From positions 8,246,001 to 8,310,000 of the forward strand of contig OY969916.1 in NCBI GenBank assembly GCA_963704535.1: DNA of 64,000 nt. Direction: 5' to 3'. This DNA comes from G963704535 sp963704535. Lineage in GTDB: Bacteria; Chloroflexota; Chloroflexia; Chloroflexales; Roseiflexaceae. Shown here in pieces: positions 57,583 through 64,000 of the stretch; position 1 is the stretch's first letter; every line of letters begins with the position of its first letter. The notes below the pieces were generated by a model. The model did no database searches. It was not told the DNA's origin and saw only the letters and a program-made list of their open reading frames with translations. The position numbers were made by a program, and so were the translations under genes.

Positions 57583-58035
57583 TCAGGGCTCCTCGGCCGG
57601 CGGAAAGAACGCCCGCGCCCAACCACGCCAGTTCGCCTGGGGGCTTGAGGGCGGCGGCGCCACAGTGATAGGGGCAACCGGGACCGGGGTGCGCTCAGGG
57701 AAGGTGGGAAGGATCACCGTATCGCCCTCGCGGGCGTAGCCAAGCTGCTCGCGGGCGATTCGCTCGGCGTAGGGCGGCAACTCGGCCACCGTGACCTGTT
57801 CCTCGATCGCCGCGTTTTCGGCCTCGATCTGCCCGACCTCGGCCTGAAGCTCATCTTTGCGTTGCTCCGATTTTGCGCCGTCGAGCACCTGGCTGACAAA
57901 GATCGATAGTGACCAGATGGAAAGCAGCACCAGGACGAGCGTGATCAGATGCACGCCAGGTCGCCCCAGGCGAAGGGGATTAACAGGCGAGAGCCCAGAG
58001 GAGGCCAGGCTCGTACGGCGAGAACGACGTCGCAT
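57583..58035 (-). CDS. DivIC/FtsB-like septum formation initiator
   Basis: 150 residues. A basic N-terminus, one membrane helix (GVHLITLVLVLLSIWSLSIF), then a coiled coil (QRKDELQAEVGQIEAENAA, IEEQVTVAELPPYAERI) and AREQLGYAREGDTVILPTF, which matches the DivIC/FtsB end motif. The C-terminus is Pro-rich. It would be part of the division complex, bridging FtsL and FtsQ outside the membrane. The bactofilin gene 11 nt upstream may be transcribed with it. A clear terminator follows the gene. Confidence 0.9.
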   Translation of the reverse strand: MRRRSRRTSLASSGLSPVNPLRLGRPGVHLITLVLVLLSIWSLSIFVSQVLDGAKSEQRKDELQAEVGQIEAENAAIEEQVTVAELPPYAERIAREQLGYAREGDTVILPTFPERTPVPVAPITVAPPPSSPQANWRGWARAFFPPAEEP

Positions 58036-58046
58036 CAGACCTCGGC

Positions 58047-58466
58047 CTACTCAGCGCGTACCGCCCGCGGCGCTTCCAGCAGCAGCGGCTCGTCGATATT
58101 AGTGGACATGGCGCTCTGGCCGCGGAACAACCCGCCCGGCTCGATGTGCAGCGCGGCAGTCGTGATGTCACCCCAGACCTTGCCGGTCGGTGAGATCTCA
58201 AGCTGCTCGACGGCTGTAATCTCGCCTTTGACGGCGCCGGAGACATGGACATTCTGGGCCTTGACGGTGGCGATCACGCGCCCGGTCTCGCCGATGATCA
58301 GGTTACCCAGAATCTCAACATCGCCCTCGACGGTGCCATCGATACGGATATTGCCATCGGACTTGAGCGTGCCGACGAAGCTCGTATTCGCCCCGATAAT
58401 TGTCTCGGGCTTACCATTGAGCGTCGTCGGAGCCGCAGCCTGTGGCTTTTTGTTGTTGCCAAACAT
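58047..58466 (-). CDS. Bactofilin (cytoskeletal polymer)
   Basis: 139 residues; GAGGACC before the ATG. DUF583 repeats with short strands: IIGANTSFVGTLKSDGNIRIDG, VEGDVEILGNLIIGETG, VIATVKAQNVHVSGAVKGE, VEQLEISPTGKVWGDI, ALHIEPGGLFRGQ. These form a right-handed beta-helix that assembles into filaments and localises wall or motility proteins. N- and C-terminal tails are short and unstructured. Its closeness to the divIC-like gene supports a morphogenesis role. Confidence 0.94.
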   Translation of the reverse strand: MFGNNKKPQAAAPTTLNGKPETIIGANTSFVGTLKSDGNIRIDGTVEGDVEILGNLIIGETGRVIATVKAQNVHVSGAVKGEITAVEQLEISPTGKVWGDITTAALHIEPGGLFRGQSAMSTNIDEPLLLEAPRAVRAE

Positions 58467-58611
58467 CGGTCCTCCTCGGGTGTCCCTGCGCTTGAGCGCG
58501 GGGGTGGATTGATATCAGGCATTGGGTTCAATAGTACCTGATGTTGATTGGTAAGCAAGATCGTCATACCGCGGGCCATTATATAGGACCTTGCCAGTTA
58601 AGGCAAACATG

Positions 58612-59466
58612 CTAGGAGTCGGGTTGTGATCGATTTGTGAGCGTTCCCAGAAGCCCTTGCTCGTTCGGTTCGTGATCTACCCATCCGAGCGAGCGCAGAT
58701 AGGAACGATCCGCTGGCGTCAGGTCGGCGGTGGCCAGCAGGTCGGGGCGGCGTTCCAGCGTCCGACGCAGGCGCTCCTGCCGCCGCCATAGCGCGACCTG
58801 CCCGTGATGCCCGGAGAGCAGCACCGGCGGCACCGCGCGGCCTTCCCATACCGCCGGGCGGGTGAAGTGGGGGTACTCCAGCAGGCCGCCGCCGTGCGAC
58901 TCCTCGTGGACCGAGGCCGTATCGAGCACGCTGGGGACCAGCCGCGCCACCGCGTCGAGCACCACCATCGCCGCCAGCTCGCCGCCGGTCAGCACGTAGT
59001 CGCCGATCGATAGCTGGCGGTCGATCAGCGCCTCGCATACGCGCTCGTCGACGCCCTCGTAGTGCCCGCACACGAGTACAAGCCGCTCGTAGCCGGCCAG
59101 TTCCCCGGCGACCTGCTGCGTGAACCGCTCACCGGTCGGAGTCATCAAGGCAACCAGAGTCCGTTGTCTGTTGTCCGTGGTCAATCGCGGACCGCTCGGC
59201 TCATCCTCTAGGGTGCTTTCTGCAACCGACGACGGACCACTGACCACGGACCTGATGGCGGCGGCCAACGGCTCGACCTTCATCACCATCCCGGCGCCGC
59301 CGCCATATGGCGCGTCGTCGGCGGTGCGGTGCCGGTCGGTGGTATAGTCGCGGATGTCGTGGAGCGCGATGTCGATCAGCCCGGCCTGGACCGCGCGCTT
59401 GATGATGCTCTCAGTCAGTGGGCCGGTGAACATCTCCGGGAAGAGCGTCAGGATGTCAAATCTCAT
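58612..59466 (-). CDS. trmD: tRNA (guanine-N1-)-methyltransferase TrmD with in-frame repeat insertion
   Basis: 284 residues (about 250 usual). Methylates G37 of tRNAs to m1G to prevent frameshifting. SPOUT-family motifs: FDILTLFPEMFTGPLTESII, DDAPYGGGAGMVMKVEPL, LVLVCGHYEGVDERV (knot, SAM-binding), SIGDYVLTGGELAAMVVLDAV, YPHFTRPAVWEGRAVPPVLL. Between PLAAAIRS and LVALMTPTGERF there is about 30 residues of GTCCGTG-word repeat DNA (59159-59251). The domain borders are respected, so it may be tolerated as a surface loop. No rimM, rplS or rpsP gene is adjacent. Normal start with hairpin repeat upstream. Confidence 0.95.
   Translation of the reverse strand: MRFDILTLFPEMFTGPLTESIIKRAVQAGLIDIALHDIRDYTTDRHRTADDAPYGGGAGMVMKVEPLAAAIRSVVSGPSSVAESTLEDEPSGPRLTTDNRQRTLVALMTPTGERFTQQVAGELAGYERLVLVCGHYEGVDERVCEALIDRQLSIGDYVLTGGELAAMVVLDAVARLVPSVLDTASVHEESHGGGLLEYPHFTRPAVWEGRAVPPVLLSGHHGQVALWRRQERLRRTLERRPDLLATADLTPADRSYLRSLGWVDHEPNEQGLLGTLTNRSQPDS
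59159..59251. repeat. Mirrored heptamer array (GTCCGTG word) inside trmD
   Basis: GTCCGTTGTCTGTTGTCCGT, GGTC on one side and GACGGACCACTGACCACGGA on the other, with about 45 nt between. It is the same word type as 2371-2400 and 31850-31915. The insertion is in frame on the minus strand and adds about 30 codons to trmD. Confidence 0.85.
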
Positions 59467-59521
59467 GGTGGTAGAAAGGAAGAGTTTGAGGAGGAAGCTC
59501 CCCTCAAACTCTCCCTTTTCA
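59467..59521. repeat. TTGAGGGG-like hairpin element before trmD
   Basis: GTAGAAAGGAAGAGTTTGAGG, AGGAAGCTCCCCTCAAACTC, TCCCTTTTCAAATC. The stem is the family's GAGTTTGAGG/CCTCAAACTC form. It fills the gap between the hydrolase stop (59524, minus) and the trmD start. Confidence 0.8.
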
Positions 59522-59523
59522 AA

Positions 59524-60462
59524 TCAGCCGATGCTGCCGAGATACTGGTCGAGAAACGTGACGACCCGCGCGACGTAGGCCTGGCGGTCGGCGAAGTACC
59601 CGCCACAGTGCTCGACCTTGTCGATCGTCCAAAGCTCTTTCGGCTCGCCGGCGGCCGCGAAGAGCTCGTGAGCATGCGAGATCGGGATCAGGCTATCGTC
59701 GTGGCCGTGGATCAGCAGCAGCGGGCGCGGGCTGATCGCGGTGATCGCTTCGATCGGTCGCACCGCGCCAAAGCGATACCCATAGCGCCAGCCGGTCAGC
59801 GCGTCGGCCATCGGCACCACCAGGCGCGCCGGCAGCCGCAGCCGCGTGGCGCCGTGGGCGACAACCTCGGCGATCCCGGTAAACGGGCTGTCAAGGACAA
59901 TGGCGCGTACTACCGGCGACTGTGCCGCCAGCAGAATGGCGACCGAGGCGCCCATCGAGTAGCCGACCAGCCCGACGCGCGCCTCGGGCACCCGATCGAG
60001 GGCGTAGCGCAGCGCAGCCTCGGCGTCGCGCAGCTCGTAGTAGGCCAGCGAGTGCTGCGCAATATCGCTCTGCCCGCGCGAGCGCCAGTCGAACAGCAAC
60101 ACATTGTTGCCCGCCCGCCAGAGCGCGCTGCCGATGCCGAGCAGATCGGCTTTTGAGCTGCGATGCCCGGCCAGCCCCACAACGACCCGCTGCGATTGCG
60201 GCTGCGGCAGCCACCAGCCGCGCAAATTGATCGCGTCGGCGGTCCGAAAGGTGATCTCCTCGTACCCTTCGACCTGGGTTTCATATGGCGAGAAGGTATA
60301 GGTATCCAGGTACCCGGTCGGCGTACGGTGGTTGAGCCGCGCCGCCGCGTAGGCGGCCGCGCCAAGCAGCACCCCGGCCGCGCCGGCGAATGTGACGCCG
60401 GCGATACGGATCAGGTGGCGCGGGAGCTGCGCGGTATATTGGTTAATCTGTTCTGAATGCAT
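59524..60462 (-). CDS. Membrane-anchored alpha/beta hydrolase
   Basis: 312 residues. One N-terminal membrane segment (IAGVTFAGAAGVLLGAAAYAA) then an alpha/beta-hydrolase fold: GLAGHRSSKADLLGIG, NVLLFDWRSRGQSDI, VGLVGYSMGASVAILLAA with the nucleophile Ser in GYSMGAS, LLLIHGHDDSLIPISHAHEL with the acid Asp, and VEHCGGYFADRQ with the catalytic His. Typical of serine hydrolases of the YqiK/BAAT type, substrate unknown. The triad is complete. Confidence 0.9.
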   Translation of the reverse strand: MHSEQINQYTAQLPRHLIRIAGVTFAGAAGVLLGAAAYAAARLNHRTPTGYLDTYTFSPYETQVEGYEEITFRTADAINLRGWWLPQPQSQRVVVGLAGHRSSKADLLGIGSALWRAGNNVLLFDWRSRGQSDIAQHSLAYYELRDAEAALRYALDRVPEARVGLVGYSMGASVAILLAAQSPVVRAIVLDSPFTGIAEVVAHGATRLRLPARLVVPMADALTGWRYGYRFGAVRPIEAITAISPRPLLLIHGHDDSLIPISHAHELFAAAGEPKELWTIDKVEHCGGYFADRQAYVARVVTFLDQYLGSIG

Positions 60463-60508
60463 GGCGCTATTCTAGCACATTCGAAGAACGTACGTGGGTT
60501 TGGCAAAC

Positions 60509-60558
60509 AAGGAGCCGTCAGTGGCCAGGAACAATGGCTCCTTGACTACCGACGGCTC
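60509..60558. terminator. Overlapping alternative hairpins downstream of the HNH gene
   Basis: AAGGAGCC (60509-60516) pairs with GGCTCCTT (60536-60543), and GAGCCGTC (60512-60519) can pair instead with GACGGCTC (60551-60558). Only one can form at a time. Probably a terminator for the minus-strand HNH gene; a switch is possible but unproven. Confidence 0.4.
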
Positions 60559-60577
60559 TGCACCAACGCTCCCTACG

Positions 60578-61084
60578 CTACTCGTAGGCGTACTTGCGCC
60601 AGACCTCGTGCCGCTCAAGCTCGCCCAGCAGCGCGAACGCGACGTACTGCGGCTGGCGCGGCTTGGTCAGCAGCGTCATATTGGCCTCTTCGGGCGTGCG
60701 GCCGCCCTTGCGGTGGTTGCAGTCGCGGCAGGCCGTCACCACGTTCTCCCACGTCGTCAGGCCGGCGCGCGAGCGTGGCGGCACATGATCGACCGTGAGC
60801 TGGGTGCGGCCAGGCTGCCCCCCGCAGTACTGGCAGGTCTCGCGGTCGCGAGTGAACACGCCGCGGCGCGAGCAGGGCAGCCGCATACGGCGTGGGATCT
60901 TGATATACCGAACCAGCCGGATGACCACGGGAATTTCAAGGGAGAAACCCTGCGCGCGCAGACGCTGCTCGGCCGCTTCGACTAGCTCGGCCTTGTCTTG
61001 GATCAGCAATACGATCGCGCGCCGGATGGAGATAAGCTGGAGCGGTTCGTAGCTTGCGTTGAGGACGAGAACTCGTTGCCCCAA
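60578..61084 (-). CDS. HNH endonuclease
   Basis: 168 residues from TTG 61084, with AAGGGGG upstream. Core: DRETCQYCGGQPGRTQLTVD with the first cysteine pair, HVPPRSRAGLTTWENVVTAC, RDCNHRKGGRTPEEA. This is the HNH zinc-finger nuclease motif (DH..N..C..CN.RKG), with CxxC pairs for zinc. Such small HNH proteins are often without a defined partner; DNA cleavage is likely. The N-terminal 55 residues (VLVLNASYEPLQLISIRRAI) are typical of this subfamily. Confidence 0.93.
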   Translation of the reverse strand: MGQRVLVLNASYEPLQLISIRRAIVLLIQDKAELVEAAEQRLRAQGFSLEIPVVIRLVRYIKIPRRMRLPCSRRGVFTRDRETCQYCGGQPGRTQLTVDHVPPRSRAGLTTWENVVTACRDCNHRKGGRTPEEANMTLLTKPRQPQYVAFALLGELERHEVWRKYAYE

Positions 61085-61572
61085 GAGTAACCCCCTTCCA
61101 AAAGCCGTACAGTACGCACGCGCTCTTGTATCGGGGGTGGTCCCCTCTTTAGAGCGCCATGCCTATCATATCCGCAGCGCTGGATACTAGCACCGCCCGA
61201 GCACGCCGGGCCTGGCAGATATGGATTCGGCTATCGCGCCCACGTGTATACGTCAGCAGCGCCGGCGTAGGCACACCGCCTTGCGCGCCATGACCGGCCC
61301 ACCGCAGGATTGGCTGTTGCGATGGGGACCAGCGATGTCGATTGGTTAAGCGTGCCAGCATACCTTGACCAACTCTTAACAAAAGGGCGCTATTTAGTGC
61401 ATCAGGTCGCCTGATCTGAGCGCATATAGAATACACTATCAGAGGCAAATCTGTCAAATGTTGTAACTGTTGTAACTGTTCACGGTTGGGGTAAAGAAGA
61501 TTAGGTCGGGGAGGCGGCGGCTTGGCTCAACAGCTTGAAGCATTCTTCGAAGGGGTTCAGCCTACCCCGTCC
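61085..61572. other. Long intergenic region with possible operators
   Basis: About 490 nt with no gene I can support; short minus-strand open frames here lack coding character. It holds ATCAGGTCGCCTGAT (61401-61415), a 15-bp perfect inverted repeat of operator type, and TGTTGTAACTGTTGTAACTG (61459-61478), a direct repeat. They may serve the divergent HNH gene and the aminotransferase gene. Confidence 0.4.
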
Positions 61573-61602
61573 TTGACATCCCCCACGCCCCTCGGCTACA
61601 AT
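61573..61602 (+). promoter_or_regulatory. Strong sigma-70-type promoter for the aminotransferase gene
   Basis: TTGACA (61573-61578), 18-nt spacer, TACAAT (61597-61602), about 75 nt before the start codon. This is the best promoter match in the window. Confidence 0.7.
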
Positions 61603-61677
61603 GCCTTGTTGGAGAGAGCGAGAATTGGTGTTTAGGGAGGCATTTAGCAAGGTTGCTATTGCCGCTAGGAGGACTGT

Positions 61678-63043
<1,366 letters not shown>

Positions 63044-63046
63044 CGC

Positions 63047-63097
63047 ATGTTGCGTGTTGCGTGTTGCGTCGCGAACAGACGTAACACGCAACATGCA
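63047..63097. repeat. Mirrored CGCAACA heptamer array
   Basis: ATGTTGCGTGTTGCGTGTTGCG, loop TCGCGAACAGA, CGTAACACGCAACATGC. Begins two nt after the aminotransferase stop. Unmirrored version upstream of pdhA (2449-2477). Confidence 0.9.
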
Positions 63098-63136
63098 CGA
63101 CGTAAGACATACCACGGTGATATCGTGGCTGAAGTC

Positions 63137-63433
63137 ATGCTCATCTTCTCGTGGAACTTACAGGACGGCAAAGAGCGCGAGTTCATCGAGTTCTATGTCA
63201 GCGAGTTCGGGCCGAGCATCCAGCGGCTCGGTCTACAGATCAAGGAGAACTGGTACACCCAGGCCGGCGCGGGGCCGCAGGTTGTGCTCAGCGGCCTGAT
63301 GGGCAGCGCCGACGCAGCCCAAGCGCTGATCGTAGGCCCTGATTTTGCGCGTCTCCGCGATCGGCTGTTTGAGTATATCGAGGATTTTCGCTGGCGCGTA
63401 GCCAGGCCGAATAGCAGCGGTCTTCAGCTATAG
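63137..63433 (+). CDS. Antibiotic-biosynthesis-monooxygenase-like (dimeric alpha-beta barrel) protein
   Basis: 98 residues from ATG 63137; a GTG at 63125 is an alternative start. A small ferredoxin-like barrel with segments FSWNLQDGKEREFIEFYV, GPSIQRLGLQIKENWYTQAG, PQVVLSGLMGSADAAQALI, FARLRDRLFEYIEDFRWRV. Such proteins may be monooxygenases or merely binding proteins; no catalytic residue is certain. Its stop overlaps the convergent nucleotidyltransferase gene by 6 nt. Confidence 0.65.
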   Translation: MLIFSWNLQDGKEREFIEFYVSEFGPSIQRLGLQIKENWYTQAGAGPQVVLSGLMGSADAAQALIVGPDFARLRDRLFEYIEDFRWRVARPNSSGLQL

Positions 63434-64000
63434 CCGGCTCTTACCCCTGGCCGACCACCGCGAGCGGCGGTAGTTGTGGATGTGCTTCCAGCCGGTTCGG
63501 ACGATGCTGTGGCCGAGTGCTTGCACGATCTGACCCAGGCCATCCTGCTCCAGCAGCCGCAGCTTCAGCGAGGGCTGCTGAGACACATCCCCAGGCGCCA
63601 CCGGCCGAAATAAAGCAGTCACCCCACAGGTATGTTCCAGCAGCCGGCGCTTGAGCCGGCTAACCCCCAGCCGCGCAAGCACATCGCCGGGGAGCGGCGC
63701 GCCGAGCAGCTCCTGCGGCAGCGCCAGTGCGAAGAACAGCGCCGTGCGCGCCCCGCCGACGCGCGCTTGCCGCAGAACATACTCCCAGTCCAGCGCGGCG
63801 CCGTGCCGGCGTAGCAGCTCGGCGACATCGCATACGAAGCGCAGGCGCAGCGCCGAGCGCGAGCGGTGGATCGCCAGATGCAGCAGTGTGTCCTCTGGAG
63901 AAAGCACCCGGACTTGCGCGCCGTGGAGCCCGGCGGTCACGGCACGCTTCCACAGCGTATCAGTGGCAAGGTGGTAGGCGCGCTCGGCCCACAGCGCCCA
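63428..64000 (-). CDS. Nucleotidyltransferase-fold protein; 5' part cut off by window edge
   Basis: At least 190 residues; the frame runs open to the window edge and no start is visible before it. The visible part begins inside WALWAERAYHLATDTLWKRA and contains VRVLSPEDTLLHLAIHRSRSA, LRFVCDVAELLRRHGAALDW, like the uncharacterised nucleotidyltransferase family NTP_transf_5, in which the missing N-terminal part carries the catalytic Asp residues. Often found near glycan or surface-polymer genes. Function unknown. Confidence 0.75.
   Translation of the reverse strand, partial: WALWAERAYHLATDTLWKRAVTAGLHGAQVRVLSPEDTLLHLAIHRSRSALRLRFVCDVAELLRRHGAALDWEYVLRQARVGGARTALFFALALPQELLGAPLPGDVLARLGVSRLKRRLLEHTCGVTALFRPVAPGDVSQQPSLKLRLLEQDGLGQIVQALGHSIVRTGWKHIHNYRRSRWSARGKSRL

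Noticed and set aside
61149..61457. 102-codon minus-strand open frame in the long intergenic region
   Set aside because: No RBS, no recognisable domain, and unusual composition for this genome.

Overview
The window is GC-rich and densely coded, with several short tandem operons. It looks like a Chloroflexota genome, most likely class Chloroflexia (a Roseiflexus/Kouleothrix-type filamentous bacterium). The support is indirect: many lipoproteins and membrane proteins carry long Thr/Pro-rich linkers; an R3H-domain AAA ATPase sits with thymidylate kinase and a P-II-like c-di-AMP receptor; PdxS/PdxT, bactofilin, an archaeal/eukaryal-type prolyl-tRNA synthetase and an E1/E2 pyruvate dehydrogenase operon are present. 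There is no rRNA, recognisable tRNA, CRISPR array, prophage or intact insertion sequence, so the class-level assignment is an inference.

Layout. 1-2.4 kb: truncated secreted M14 carboxypeptidase, a DHH-like protein, a CBS/zinc-ribbon protein. 2.5-5.9 kb: pdhA-pdhB-pdhC operon. 6-12.7 kb: nucleotide-sugar and envelope genes (RmlC-like epimerase, DegT aminotransferase, WbpD-like acetyltransferase, flippase) interspersed with yraN and glutamate dehydrogenase. 13-20 kb: degenerate metallo-beta-lactamase protein, Ser/Thr kinase, FHA-winged-helix regulator and a giant ELW-repeat surface protein, which could form one phospho-signalling unit. 20-28.3 kb: sugar isomerase, RidA, pdxS-pdxT, GNAT-like protein, R3H ATPase, tmk, c-di-AMP receptor, zinc-ribbon membrane protein, and a DsbA-like lipoprotein with an in-frame TGA at its first catalytic cysteine. 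28.4-36.6 kb: peptidases (P1, M42, M23, Pcp), a low-GC island with a damaged BrnT/BrnA toxin-antitoxin pair and a PD-(D/E)XK-like gene inserted at the start of a ROK kinase gene, and lipoproteins. 36.7-48.4 kb: lipoprotein, proS, Uma2 nuclease, rpe, TPR proteins, response regulator, PAP2 phosphatase, lipid kinase, cupredoxin. 48.6-64 kb: histidine kinase, 950-residue DUF11 surface protein, truncated SDR gene, YesL-type protein, glycosyltransferase, DivIC, bactofilin, trmD, hydrolase, HNH endonuclease, class III aminotransferase, and a truncated nucleotidyltransferase gene.

Two features stand out. First, the intergenic DNA is full of hairpin-forming repeats of two kinds: arrays of 7-nt words (a different word at different loci) mirrored into long hairpins, often starting at or a few bases after a stop codon; and a family of about 20 copies of a TTGAGGGG..CCCCTCAA hairpin element, sometimes in tandem arrays. 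One word array lies inside the trmD coding sequence in frame. Second, the DsbA-like gene (27612-28301) is a strong selenoprotein candidate, with a SECIS-like stem-loop just after the UGA.

Caution: six conserved genes (pdhA, the FHA regulator, the GNAT-like gene, the R3H ATPase, the yesL-like gene and the class III aminotransferase) contain nine apparent single-base insertions, all +1 and mostly at homopolymers. This looks like uncorrected sequencing error in the assembly more than real gene decay. I annotate these as one gene each and give the shift positions.
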